NCBI GenBank assembly: GCA_030762935.1 | Contig: CM060880.1 | Span: forward strand, 12,372,501-12,436,500 | DNA from: Hymenopus coronatus | Taxonomy: Eukaryota; Arthropoda; Insecta; Mantodea; Hymenopodidae | Direction: 5' to 3' | Length of the DNA: 64,000 bases | Part shown: positions 52,694 through 63,382 of the stretch, piece after piece | Numbering within the stretch: the first letter of the stretch is position 1 | How the letters are laid out: each line of letters opens with the position of its first letter | Translations under genes and position numbers: made by a program | The notes under the pieces: generated by a model | The model's input: the letters and a program-made list of their open reading frames with translations, nothing else | Told to the model about the DNA's origin: nothing | Database searches by the model: none

Positions 52694-52723
52694 TGTCATA
52701 TTTTTGGACACCTATGGTCGGTT
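52694..52723 (+). repeat. Right copy of the 30-bp direct repeat flanking the NUMT
   Basis: Perfect match to 52134-52163. The bases just outside differ (G before the left copy, T before the right; T after the left, A after the right), so the duplication is exactly delimited. Confidence 0.95.
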
Positions 52724-52981
52724 ATCCACCATTGCTGCTGGTGGGTTTGAAATGAAGCCGCTAAGTTGAGAAGCTTAATGAATCATCAGATGCTCAAAAT
52801 ATGTTTATAAACAAGAGAAGTGTTTTCGCCACATGTGAACTCAGAGCAGACGGTTTCTCGTTGCCTAACTGGAGTCAAGTTTGACATCGAGATTCAAGAG
52901 CTGTAGTTTGGTATAATGCATGAAATCATTGGTAGCACTGCTTAGATTGCTCACATGAGTGTTTGTAAGGAATATGAACTT
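52724..52981. other. Unassigned stretch right of the NUMT
   Basis: Together with 52121-52163 this should be the pre-insertion locus; nothing recognised in it. Confidence 0.4.
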
Positions 52982-53091
52982 TTATTACTTTCTCTGCTAG
53001 GTACAGTAAGTAGGGAACGTACTGTATTCCATCTAAAATTTCCGATACCGAGATTTCTCCAAAAATACACTTTTGAGGTTTAAAAACCCCG
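52982..53091 (+). mobile_element. RepA 5'-end fragment
   Basis: TTACTTTCTCTGCTAGGTAC to CACTTTTGAGGTTTAAAAAC; hairpin altered. Confidence 0.72.
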
Positions 53092-53391
53092 AATGACTCT
53101 CTACAAACTTCTTACAAAATATTATTCTTCCTTCTACATCATGCTAATCCAGATAAATAACAGCAGAATGTTCTTATTAGTTTCTTATAAGTAGAAGGGA
53201 ACTAAAGGAATGCGCTATGCTAAAGTGATAGTCAAATGTTTTAAAAACTGTCCTTATGCGATTGTTATCGCTTCTTTGCTTGGCCTTGAGTAGAATAAAA
53301 GAAAAACCAACACTTCCTGTTCTGAAAAAAGTATAAGTACTTTACAATTGAAAGCAATAAATAACAAGGAATATCTGGGAAACGGTTACCT
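53092..53391 (-). mobile_element. RepA fragment (beta)
   Basis: GACTCTCTACAAACTTCTTA to AATATCTGGGAAACGGTTAC; beta centre (TTATGCGATTGTTATCGC). Confidence 0.82.
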
Positions 53392-53888
53392 GATTAAAAT
53401 ATCGTATATTAAATATATTTACCTGAGAAATAAAATGTATATCTTGAATTTTTTGGGAATAGTCTCTAAAGATTAATTTATTCTGGATGAATCTTACGAA
53501 ATTTTCCATAAATGCTAAACTGTAATAGATGGACAAAAGCTTAAAACACAAAAAATGTAGAGCACGTTAAAACACACAATTTATGTTATATACATTTTTC
53601 ACTTGGAGTTGATCGTTTTTGAAATATTCCTTGTGTTTGGTTTCAGCTTTGAAAGACATACTTTTCTCATACAGGAATTTGTCAACTACTGTCCATACAA
53701 ACAAAGGAACTTCAGTCACAGAGCAACCAGCTTTTGACTATCACTTTAACCTATGGTATTACCTTATTTCGCTTCTGCTTACAAGGAAGCAATTAATAAG
53801 ACTATTTCTGCTAATTTTTTCTCGATTAGAATGAAGTAAATAGAAGCATAAGCTTGTTAATAATCGCTGCAGAGATGTAGAGAAAGTC
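53392..53888 (+). mobile_element. RepA copy (alpha), 5'-truncated, split by SINE3
   Basis: TGATTAAAATATCGTATATT to GATGTAGAGAAAGTC, i.e. exactly into the 3' aTIR, where SINE3 is inserted. The last 30 bp follow at 54103. Confidence 0.88.
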
Positions 53889-54102
53889 AGCGCTCGCCAA
53901 AGCGTCTCGCTTTGGTGTTTCGCAGAGCAGGGGATCGTGGGTTCGAGTCCCGCCTTGGGCATGGGTGTTATATATGTTTGTGTATGTGTGTGTAAAAAGT
54001 AAAACAGAAATTCAGTAATCACAGTAAACAAATTAGGTAAATAAAATGTAGGATATACAGTGTCGGAGTCCCGATCAGACTCCGGAACTGTTTAAAAAAA
54101 GA
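53889..54102 (+). mobile_element. SINE3 copy inside the RepA 3' terminal repeat
   Basis: Head shortened (AGCGCTCGCCAAAGCG, CTCGCTTTGGTGTTTCGCAG), B-box GGGTTCGAGTCCCGCC, end GTCCCGATCAGACTCCGG, short A-tail. AAAGTC occurs at both edges (53883-53888, 54103-54108). Confidence 0.9.
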
Positions 54103-54135
54103 AAAGTCATGTGAATGGATCACATAAGATTTTTT
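54103..54135 (+). mobile_element. RepA 3' terminus after SINE3
   Basis: AAAGTCATGTGAATGGATCA, CATAAGATTTTTT: terminal hairpin and T-run of the copy at 53392. Confidence 0.85.
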
Positions 54136-54273
54136 CTTCTAAAAATACTTTTTTCGGACTCAGGGGACCCCAAAAAATATATTTCCGGCAAAATCTGGAC
54201 ATCGAATTTTTAGGTGGAATACAATACCTTCTTTTTCCACTACATTGTACTTGCGGGCTAGAAAAAGTAGAAA
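54136..54273 (-). mobile_element. RepA 5'-part fragment, minus
   Basis: CTTCTAAAAATACTTTTTTC to GCGGGCTAGAAAAAGTAGAAA; hairpin CACTACATTGTACTTGCGGG. Its A-run begins the next fragment. Confidence 0.82.
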
Positions 54274-54426
54274 TCTGATGTGTTCCGATCTCATGACTTC
54301 TCTAGTTGTACAAACTATTCTTAAGAAGATTATTATTGTATGTATATAATGCTTAATCAAGATAAGCATTAGCAGAAATGGTCTTATTACGACTTAGTTC
54401 CTTATATGTAGGAAGAAAATAAAGGG
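54274..54426 (-). mobile_element. RepA 3'-part fragment, minus, in tandem
   Basis: TCTGATGTGTTCCGATCTCA, GACTTCTCTAGTTGTAC to AGGAAGAAAATAAAGGGAAT. Confidence 0.8.
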
Positions 54427-54431
54427 AATCG

Positions 54432-54522
54432 GGAAAGAATTCTGCATTTCTTCCTCTATGCATTGCCTGCTGTTCAACAACAGACGATCGGAATGCTAGA
54501 TTTTACAGACCTACTGTATGTA
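54432..54522 (+). mobile_element. Repeat family B, copy 2, fragment 1
   Basis: AAGAATTCTGCATTTCTTCC, GCATTGCCTGCTGTTCAACA, ACAGACGATCGGAATGCTAG match family B copy 1 at about 43088-43165. Interrupted at 54522 by a TIR element. Confidence 0.72.
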
Positions 54523-55007
54523 CAGGATGTTAATGAGCTACACTGAAATAATTTGCGAGATTGTGCACGTGACTGATATAAGTAATTTGAGATCGGCGAT
54601 GCGTGGTCCCCGGATAAACATAACGCAACTACATAGGGTTAAACGTATGGGTATCAGGTGCTGTTAAAGCAAAGCAGGTTGACAAAATGGCTTAGAATGT
54701 CTTTAAAACTGCTGCCCGAGTATAGAAATATCGATTTGTAGCAGCTCGTTACTAGCGTTCTCAAAGATTTAATGTCGCAAAAATCTGTAAAATCTCGAAA
54801 TAATCACTTGACAATGAGACACTGAGCATTCATTAACTACGAGTTATGTAGCCTACTCTGGAGGCGTTTTTACTTTCTCTACACGTACTATGTACATAGT
54901 GTATAGAAAAAGTATTGCAATCCATCCAAAAATTTGATATCGAGATTTCACCGGAAATATATGTTTTAGGGTCTCCTGTATCCGAAAAAAGCATTTTCAC
55001 AAAAAGA

Positions 55008-55038
<31 letters not shown>

Positions 55039-55796
55039 GTGTGTCTGTGAACACAATAACTCAAAAACGAAAAGTCGGTAAAATACCAAACTTGGTATTT
55101 AAGTTTAGTATCTTCCAGGGATGCGACACGAAGATTTTGAGAAAAATCCCCCCATCCGAAACTGCCCTTTACATGGAATTTTTTTCGAAAATTTTGTTTT
55201 CTCAAAAATTGCTCTAACGATTTTGATTGAAATATCATAATTAAGGACAAATAAAATGTATATCTTGAATTTTCTGGGAATAGCCTCTGAAGACTACTAC
55301 TTTATTCTGGACGAATATTGCGGAATTTTGCATAACTGCTAAACCGTAAGAGATGGAAAGAAACTTAACACACACAAAATGTAGAGCACTTTAAAGCACA
55401 CAATTTATGTTATTTGCATGTTTTTGATAGAGTTGATCGTTTTTGAGATATTCCTTGTTTTTGGTTTCAGATTTAAAAAATTATACTTTTCTCACACAGG
55501 ACTTTGTCAACTTCTGTCCATACAAACAAAGGAAGTTCAGTCAGTTAGCAGCCAGCTTTTGACTATTACTTTAACCTATGATACTCCCTTATTTCACTTC
55601 TACTTACAAGGAGGTAAGTAATAAAACTATTTCTGCTAATTTTTTTCGATTAGCATGAAGTAAATAGAAGTATAAGCTTTTCAACAATAATTTGTTGCGG
55701 AGATGTAGAGAAAATCTGGCACTTGAGAAACTTATAGCCGTTAATTCGACATTTCAATAAACAGGCAATATTTCGGTGTAGTTCATTATCGCCCTG
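54523..55796. mobile_element. Unidentified TIR element inserted in family B
   Basis: Left end CAGGATGTTAATGAGCTACA CTGAAAT; right end on the minus strand CAGGGCGATAATGAACTACA CCGAAAT. TATGT flanks both sides (54517-54521, 55797-55801), or CTGTATGT if an 8-bp duplication is assumed. It contains a full RepA copy. No transposase seen. The CAGGG start is hAT-like; superfamily uncertain. Confidence 0.62.
54867..55713 (+). mobile_element. RepA copy, full length (alpha) inside the TIR element
   Basis: T-run, ACTTTCTCTACACGTACTAT, (GT)12 tract, palindrome, alpha centre (CATACAAACAAAGGAAGTTC), GATGTAGAGAAAATCTGG: the terminal hairpin is missing. Confidence 0.91.
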
Positions 55797-55976
55797 TATG
55801 TGCCCTTTTATTGGGCCATGTCGCGCCATCACTCATCTCCCTCAAGAAGTTATGGCAGTCTCCTTGCGAGATTTCTTGGTTCTCATAAATCATCAGGCAC
55901 AAACAGATAATTCACAGTTCATTATCACTTCCCGTAGTCTCTATGCTTCCATTATTTTTTGTAGCTTAGCGTCCTT
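55797..55976 (+). mobile_element. Repeat family B, copy 2, fragment 2
   Basis: GGGCCATGTCGCGCCATCAC, AAGTTATGGCAGTCTCCTTG, GTAGTCTCTATGCTTCCATT follow on from fragment 1 when compared with copy 1 at about 43185-43400. Confidence 0.75.
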
Positions 55977-55978
55977 TA

Positions 55979-56110
55979 ACCTGGTTGGCCATATCGGACG
56001 AAGAATGAAATTGATGAAATGATCTCGGGGTCCATGGAGCTTAAAGTTACTCGACACTAGTCTTCTCAGGATAAGGGAAAACCCTGATAAAATCTTATCC
56101 GGGTAACTCG
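55979..56110 (-). mobile_element. SINE4 copy lacking the tRNA head
   Basis: TTTAACCTGGTTGGCCATAT ... TCTTATCCGGGTAACTC; cut before the tRNA-like part, where a RepA copy without its 5' end begins. Confidence 0.8.
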
Positions 56111-56111
56111 C

Positions 56112-56215
56112 GGAAGGTATTGTATTCCACCCAAAAATTCGATACCAAGATTTCACCGGAAATACATGTTTTGGGTCCCCCTGAATCCAAAAGAAGCATT
56201 TTTACAAAAAGGTCC

Positions 56216-56246
<31 letters not shown>

Positions 56247-56910
56247 GATAGCATAGCTCAAAAACGAAAAGTCCGTTAAAAACCAAATTTGATATTTAGG
56301 TTTGGTATCTTCCAAGGATGCGACACGAAATTTTTCAAGAAAATCCCCCCCCCCCATCCCCAATTACCCTTTACATGGAACTTTTTTCGAAAAATTTGAT
56401 TTTCTAAACAATGGCTGTAACGATTAAAATATCGTATATTACAGATATTTGCCTGACAAATAAAATGTATATCTTGAATTTTCTGGGAATAGCTTCTGAA
56501 TAAATTTTACGGAATTTTGCATAACAGCTAAACCGTAAGAGAAGAACAAAAACTTACTGCGCAGAAAATGTAGAGCACATTAAAACACACAAGTTATGTT
56601 ATATAATTATTTTTTCGTGGAGGTGATCGTTTTTGAGATATTCCTTGTTTTTGGTTTCAACTTTCAGCTTATACTTTTTTCATACAGGAATTTGTCAACT
56701 CGTGTCCATACAAACAAAGGAACTTCAGTCACATAGCAACCAGCTTTTGACTATCACTTTAACCTATGGTACTCCCTTATTTTGGTTCTACTTACAAGGT
56801 AGCAAGTAATAAAGCTTTCTGCTATTTTTTTCTCGATTAGCATGAGGTAAATAGAAGCTTTTTAACGATAATCTGTTACAGAGATGTAGAGAAAGTAGCA
56901 CATCAGATTA
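56112..56910 (+). mobile_element. RepA copy, 5' hairpin missing (alpha)
   Basis: GAAGGTATTGTATTCCACCC onward, (GT)13, alpha centre, GATGTAGAGAAAGTAGCACA: the 3' hairpin is reduced. Confidence 0.89.
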
Positions 56911-56921
56911 AATCATTTTAT

Positions 56922-57062
56922 TTTCCTCAAATACACACACGGATTCACTCTCATATACATACTTCCAAACTCTGTGGGAGATATGCAATATTTATGGCTA
57001 AAGAAGAATCGAACCCGGGCGAAAAGTCAGCTCACTGACCACTCGACCACGCAGGCAGTCCT
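56922..57062 (-). mobile_element. SINE1 copy, head intact, B-box region shortened
   Basis: Minus strand: GACTGCCTGCGTGGTCGAGT, GGTCAGTGAGCTGACTTTTC, then GCCCGGGTTCGATTC directly joined to the body. Confidence 0.8.
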
Positions 57063-57210
57063 TATGTGGAATAATTGGTTATGTTACTCAATTTGAAACT
57101 TGCGGAGCGCTTGGAACGTAGAAACCTGTGACAACTTCTAGCGTTACGCATGCCACTTCGCGCTTCGCTTAAGTTGCGTTATGTCTGCTCTTGCATTTCG
57201 TTGTGAATAT
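57063..57210 (+). mobile_element. Repeat family B, copy 2, fragment 3
   Basis: TGGTTATGTTACTCAATTTG, TTGCGGAGCGCTTGGAA, AACCTGTGACAACTTCTAGC match copy 1 at 43505-43600. Confidence 0.75.
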
Positions 57211-57219
57211 TGCTTACAC

Positions 57220-57312
57220 GACCCCATCCATGACGTCTGTAGTGGACCGAGATGGGGGACGCAGCGGCCGGGCGGTAGGCCAAGGTTCCCCGTGAGCTGT
57301 CGTGCCATGGAG
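57220..57312 (-). repeat. Repeat C, copy 2 (inverted)
   Basis: GATGGGGGACGCAGCGGCCG, GGCGGTAGGCCAAGGTTCC, GTGAGCTGTCGTGCC. Again next to a family B or RepA boundary. Confidence 0.7.
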
Positions 57313-57690
57313 TTATGAGTTATTGCTTACACGAAAACAGCATTTTATCACATGGTACTGCTCCTCTTGGATCACCTGCATTTTGTGGTATTCGAAATCC
57401 AAGCAAGATCTATAAAATACGAGAGTGCTGCCGCCTATGGATATTTTACATTAAATTCTGCTCTTTTCAAAATTTCATGGCACAGATAGTAAACTACCAC
57501 GAAAGCTACAGGAAACAAATCAGTCTGTCTTTATTAATGAGCCCTCGTATATGAAAAGTCCCAGCGATGGTTTAATATCTCTGGGAACAAATATATATTA
57601 ATTACAATACAGACGATGTACATAAATATGCAAAAACAATTACTTATTGAAGCCAAAATTTGATAATTAGTAATCTGTGTACAAAAGAAA
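57313..57690. other. Unassigned stretch
   Basis: A 79-codon ORF (57315-57554) without recognised motif. Confidence 0.4.
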
Positions 57691-58368
57691 AAATCTGATG
57701 TGTTCCATTCACATGACTTAGTCTACATCTCTGTAACAAATTATTGTTACTACCTCATGATAATCGAGCTAAATAAAAGCAGAAATGCTTTCGTGTAAGT
57801 AAAAGGGAATACACTAGGCTAAAACGATAGTCAAATCTTTTAAAATATGGTTGCCATGTGGTTGAAATCCGTTTCTTTGAATCATCAGAAGTTGACAAAT
57901 TCCCGTTCAAGTATTTTAAAACTAAAAGCAATAACAAGGAATATCTCAAAAATGGTCAACTCCACGAAAAAAAATGTTCATGAAATAAATTGTGTGTCTC
58001 AACGAGATCTACATATTTTGTGTAGTATATTTTTGTTTATCTCTTACGGTTTATGTAAAATCCAGCAGAATTCATCCAGAATAAAAAGATCTTCTCAGAA
58101 AATTCAAAAATGCTTTTTATTTGCCGTGTAAATTATCTTTAATATATGGTATTTTAACCAAAAGCGTTAAAGCCAGTTTGAGAAATTAACATTTTCGAAT
58201 TTTTCCCCATGTAAAGGGTAGTTTGGGGTGGGAGGATTTTCCTCAGAATCTGTGTGTCATCATCGGAGGATACTAAACCTAAATATCCAGTTTCGTACTT
58301 TACCGCCTTTTCGTTTTTGAGCTATCGTGTTCACAGGCACACGGATCTTTATCTGGAAATGCTTTTTT
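57691..58368 (-). mobile_element. RepA copy (gamma), part 1, host of another RepA
   Basis: TCTGATGTGTTCCATTCACA through the gamma centre (GCCATGTGGTTGAAATCCGT) and AAACTAAAAGCAATAACAAG to CTGGAAATGCTTTTTT. Resumes at 59256 with TTTTATACCAGGGACCCTAA. Confidence 0.9.
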
Positions 58369-58495
58369 AATTTCTTTACATGTACTATGTACATAGTGCA
58401 AAGAGAAGGCATTGTATTGCACCCAAAATGTCGATACAGAGATTTCACCGGAAATAGATGTTTTAGGGTACCCTGTATCCAAAATAAGTCCGTGT

Positions 58496-58527
<32 letters not shown>

Positions 58528-59255
58528 CCGTGCGTGTCCGTGCGTCAGTGTGTCTGTGAACACGATAACTCAAAAACGAAAATTCGGTAAAATACCAAAC
58601 TTCGTATATAAGTTTAGTATCTTCCAAGGATGCAACACGAAGATTTTCAAAAACATATCCCCACCCCAAATCACCTTTTACATGAAAAAAATTTCGAAAC
58701 TTTTTATTTTCTCAAAAATGGCTCTAACGATTTACATTAAAATATATTATATTTAAGATATCTCCATGACAAATAAAATTATATCTCGAATTTTCTGACA
58801 ATAGCCTCTGAACACCTCTTTATTCTGAATAGTTTTTATTGAATTTTGCATAACTGGTAAACCGTAAGAGATAGACAAAACTTGCCACCCAAAGAATGTA
58901 GATATGTACAAAACACATACTATACATCTATATATGTGGTGGAGTTCGCCGTTTTCGAGATATTCCTTGTTATTGATTTCAGTTTTAAAGTAGATACCTA
59001 ATACTTTTCTCATACTGGAACCTATCAACGCTTGATCACGTAAAGAAACGGATTTCAAACCCATGCCACAACATTTTTAAACATTAGACTGTCGGTTTAG
59101 CCTAGTGTATTCCCTTATTTCCCTCCTACTTACAAGGAACTAAGAAATAAGACCGTTTCTGCTAACATCTTAGCATGAAACAGAAGAATAAGCTTATTAA
59201 CAATAATTTGCCACAGATATGTAGAGAAGATCATATGAATGGAGCACATCAGATG
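58363..59255 (+). mobile_element. RepA copy (gamma), full, nested in a RepA T-run
   Basis: T-run, AATTTCTTTACATGTACTAT, GT tract, CTCAAAAACGAAAATTCGG, gamma centre, GTAGAGAAGATCATATGAAT, CACATCAGATG then the host's T-run. Confidence 0.91.
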
Positions 59256-59366
59256 TTTTATACCAGGGACCCTAAAACGTCTTTTTTCCGGTTAAATCTC
59301 AGTATCGAATTCTTAGGTGGAATACAATACCTTCTATATACACAATACATGTAGAGAAAGTAAAAA
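59256..59366 (-). mobile_element. RepA copy (gamma), part 2 of the host copy
   Basis: TACCAGGGACCCTAAAACGT, GGTGGAATACAATACCTTCT, reduced hairpin, GTAGAGAAAGTAAAAA; the A-run is shared with the next copy. Confidence 0.9.
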
Positions 59367-60208
59367 TCTGATGTGCTCCATTCACTTGACTTTCTCTACA
59401 TCTCTGTAAAAAATTATTGTTAATAAGCTTATTCTTCTATGTATTTAATGCTAAAACATTAGCAGAAACGGTCTTATTACTTAGTTCCTTTATAAGTAGA
59501 AGGGAAACAAGGGAATACACCAAGTTAAAACGATAGTAAAATCTTTTAAAAACTGGTTGCCATGTGGTTGAAATCCCTTTCTCTGCATGGCCAGGAGTTC
59601 ATATCTTTCCGTGTGAGAAAGTTTAAGTATTTTAAATCTGAAACGAAAAACAAGAAATATCTGAAATTGTCAATTCCACAAAAAAAAAAACAAAAAAAAA
59701 AAACAAAAAAAAAAAAAAACATATATGTCACAAACTGTGTGTTTTAACGCGATCTACATTTTTTGTATAGTGAATTTTTGTCTAACTCTTACGGTTTATC
59801 AGTTACGCATAATTCATAAAGAGGTATTTACAGGCTATTCCCAAAAAATTCAAGATATACATTATATTTGTCATGTACATATATTTAATATATGGTATTT
59901 TAATCAAAATAAATTTTTGAAAAAACAAAATGTTTGCATATTTTTCCTTGTAAAAGGTAGTTTGGGGTAGGGGAATATCCCTCAAAATCCTCCTGTCTTA
60001 TTCTCGGAGGATACTAAACGTAAATACCAAGTTTGTTATTTTACCGCCTTTTCGTTTTGGAGTTATCGTGTTCAAGACACACGAACACGCACACAGAAAT
60101 CTTTATTTAAAATGTCTACTTCCAGTGAAATCTCTGTATCGACTTTTTGGGTGAATGTAGTACCTTCTCTATACATTGTGCACATAGTACGTTTAGAGAA
60201 AGTAAAAA
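59362..60208 (-). mobile_element. RepA copy, full length (gamma subfamily)
   Basis: TCTGATGTGCTCCATTCACT, gamma centre (GTTGCCATGTGGTTGAAATC), an A/CA-rich expansion at 59681-59719, end TTTAGAGAAAGTAAAAATG. Confidence 0.91.
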
Positions 60209-60354
60209 TGAACGAATGAATCAATTTTTTAGCTTTAAGCGTCTTTGCATTATTCAAGCTCCATCACGCCATGGAGGATTTGGGAGGATTTCTTAGATAG
60301 CATTAGATGTTTATTTCTGATAAATAAAACATATAAACATGTGCGCGCGCGTTT

Positions 60355-60923
60355 TTCAAGCATATCACTCCTGCCCCAACTACTCTTTGCATGGAAAAAA
60401 ATTCGAAATTGGTTCTTAACGATTTTGATTCCTATATTAAAGATATTCATATGATAACTATAATGGATATCTTGAATTTTCTGGGAATAGCCTGTAAGTA
60501 GCTCTTTATTCTCGATGAATTTTGCGGAACTTTGCATAACAGGTAAACCGTAAGAGATATACAAAAAATTACTACATAAAAATATAGATCATATACATTT
60601 TATTCGTACAGTTTATCGTTTTTGAGATACTCCTTGTTATTGGTTTTATCTTTGAAAACTTACACTTTTCTCATACAGGAATTTGTTAACTCCTGTCCAT
60701 ACAAACAAAGGAACTTCAGTCACATAGCCAACAGCTTTTGACTATCACTTTAACCTATGGTACTCCCTTATTTCGTTTCTACTTTTAAGGAAGCAAGTAA
60801 TGAGTCTATTTCTGCTAATTTTTTATCGATTATCATGCAGTAAATAGAAGCATAAGCTTTTTAAAATTAATCTGTCGCAGAGATGTAGAGAAAGTCATGC
60901 GAATGGAACACGTCAGATATTTA
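60355..60923 (+). mobile_element. RepA copy, 5'-truncated (alpha)
   Basis: Begins near CCCCAACTACTCTTTGCATG, alpha centre, GTAGAGAAAGTCATGCGAAT, ACACGTCAGATA. Confidence 0.88.
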
Positions 60924-60929
60924 ATTACA

Positions 60930-61180
60930 TGTTGGATTACGATTGTGTTCTAGAGGTGTTAATGAAGACGGGTAATGTGTCCCTTGTGAAAGAAAGAAGC
61001 AGACGTACCTTGAGGAAATCGGAAGTACTTATGGAAATATCGGCGTTAGATTGCAACTCCCAAGGAACACGGAGACGCGGGCGTCCAGAGTACACCTGGA
61101 AGAAGAGGCCATACAAGTAGCAAAACAGCAGAAAATACCAACCCTCATGCAAAACCATGCGAGTGCAGGCTAGGCTATCA
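60930..61180 (+). pseudogene. LINE pol C-terminal relic
   Basis: Frame 60929-61120 ends QGTRRRGRPEYTWKKRP, and the neighbouring frame continues EEEAIQVAKQQK. A Gly-Arg-Pro-x-x-Thr-Trp motif followed by Glu-rich sequence is common near the C-terminus of insect non-LTR RT polyproteins. A single frameshift joins the two parts; no upstream domain present. Confidence 0.5.
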
Positions 61181-61213
61181 CTACAGGGCTTCCGGCGCGA
61201 CATCGATCCACTC

Positions 61214-61257
61214 ATTTTACTTTCTCTACACGTAATATGTACATAGTGTATAAAAAA
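61214..61257 (+). mobile_element. RepA 5' hairpin alone
   Basis: TTTTACTTTCTCTACACGTA, TACATAGTGTAT, then a SINE2 fragment. Confidence 0.75.
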
Positions 61258-61345
61258 TATGAAATGGCGTTTTGTTTATGGACGCTCTTTAACTGCTGTG
61301 GTTCTCAACGTCCCATTCTATATTGGGCGTGAAATGCCGCTTAAT
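61258..61345 (-). mobile_element. SINE2 3' fragment
   Basis: GAAATGGCGTTTTGTTTATG, CTTTAACTGCTGTGGTTCTC, to GAAATGCCGCTTAATTA. Confidence 0.8.
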
Positions 61346-62008
61346 TACTTGTTTCCTTGTAAGAAGAAGGAAAGTACGGTAGCACATTAAGCTAAAACGA
61401 TAGAAAAATGTTTTAAAAGCTAGTTGCAATGTGTTGAACGAAATCTGTTTGTATGCAGGGCCAGGAGATTACTACTTACCGCGTGAGAAAAGTTTAAGTA
61501 TTTTAAATCTGAAACAAATAACAAGAAATATCTCAGAAATATCCACGAAAAAAGCTATATGAAATAAATTGTGTAGTAAGTTTATTGTCTATCACTTACG
61601 GTGCAAAATTCATTCAAAATAAAGAGGTCTTTAGAGGTTATTCCCAGAAACTTTAAGATTTACAGTTTATTTGCCATATAAATGTCTTTAATATACGGTA
61701 TTTTAATCAAAATCCTTAGAGTCAATTTAAGAAAAACAAAATGTTCTAAATGTTTTCCATGTAAAGGGTAGCTTAGGGTGGGGGGGGGGGTTCTCAAAAT
61801 CTTCGTATCGCATCTCTGGAAGGTACTAAACTTGAATACCAAGTTTGGTTGGTATTTTATCGACTTTTCAGACACAGACCTTTTTCAAAAAAAAAATTTT
61901 TTTTTTGATTCAGTGTACCCTAAAACGTATATTTCCGGCGAAATCTCTGGGTGGAGTGCAATACCTTCTCTATACACTATGTACACAGTACGTGTAGAGA
62001 AAGTAAAA
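61346..62008 (-). mobile_element. RepA copy, 3'-end missing (gamma)
   Basis: CTTGTTTCCTTGTAAGAAGA to GAGAAAGTAAAA; hairpin CTATACACTATGTACACAGT; CA tract nearly absent. Confidence 0.88.
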
Positions 62009-62570
62009 TCAAAGCACTAATCGACTGAAAAATAAACTGAGAACAAATGCGCTCTTTCATCGTTTCTTGTTCCCGCATAAGCGTAAAGGTTTTGTCTCCA
62101 TTAAAATCTAGATGAATATTTTCCGGTTTACCTGTACATGCGCAGGACACTTATCTAACAGACATGGACACAATGCTTTCCTCATTCGAAATGTAGATAT
62201 GTTAAGACTATCGTGTGTTCTCATATTCTTCACGATGCTAAAAGAAAACAGGTTCTTTTAGGTATTCGCCGAAATTCTGTTGTCCGCAGGGTTGTATATT
62301 TTGAGTATAGATGCATTTTATACGCATTTCTTAGAATGTACAAAGCATTTGTTTAGTGGAGTATTTTTATTATTATATGTTTATTTTGAAAAAAATAAAT
62401 TGCATGCTTTAAAATTGCAATACACATTTAACACACGAACAGTCAGCACTTAAATAAATTCACTACAAAGCATAAACTGTGTACACTACATATCCAAAAA
62501 TTAGAATTTGTTGTTGTTTCTAAAGACACTTTCATTTCAAAAATACTAATTCAATAAAAAACATCCATGC
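62009..62570. other. Unassigned stretch
   Basis: AT-rich; nothing recognised. Confidence 0.45.
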
Positions 62571-63382
62571 TTTATTACTTTCTCTACACGTGCTATGTAC
62601 ATTGTGTATGGAGAAGGTATTGCATTCCACCCAAAAAATTCGATACCGAGATTTCACCGTAAATATATGTTTTGAGACCCCCTGAATCAAAAAAAAAACA
62701 TTTTTAGAAACATATCCGTGTGTGTCTGTCTATCTGTCTGTGTGTGTGTCTGTGGGCAGCCTAGCTCAAAAACGAAAATACCGCTAAAAACCAAACTTGG
62801 CATTTAAGTTCGGTATCTTCCAAGGATGCGACACGAAGATTTTCAAGAATATCCTCCCATATCATATATTAAAGATATTTACACGAGAAATAAAATGTAT
62901 ATCTTGAATTTTTTGGGAATAGCCTCTGAAGACTACTTTATTCTGGACGAATTTTACGGAATTTTGAATAACTGCTAAACCGTAAGAGATGGACAAAAAC
63001 TTACTGCACAGAAAATGTCGAGCACATTAAAACACACAATTTATGTCGTATACATTTTTTTCGTGTGGTTGATCGTTTTTTAGATATCCCTTGTTTTTGT
63101 TTTCAGCTTTGAAAAACTTAATACTTTTCTCATACAGGAATTTGTCAACTCCTGTCCATACAAACAAAGGAACTTCAGTCACATAGTGACCAGCTTTTGA
63201 CTGTCACTTTAACCTATGGTACTCCCTTATTTCGCTTCTACTTACAAGGAAGCAAGCAATAAGAATATTTCTTCTAATTTTTTCTCGATTAGCATGAAGT
63301 AAATAGAAGCATATACTTTTTAACAATAATTTGTTGCAGAGATGTAGATAAAGTCATGTGAATGAAACACATCAGATTTTTT
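62571..63382 (+). mobile_element. RepA copy, nearly full (alpha subfamily)
   Basis: ACTTTCTCTACACGTGCTAT, GTGTGTGTCTGTCTATCTGT tract, centre, deletion of the ACTACCCTTTACATGG block, end GATAAAGTCATGTGAATGAA, ACATCAGATTTTTTTT. Confidence 0.9.

Noticed and set aside
54822..55070. (GT)n/(CA)n tracts as independent microsatellite loci or regulatory elements
   Set aside because: They are an internal part of RepA at a fixed position in nearly every copy.
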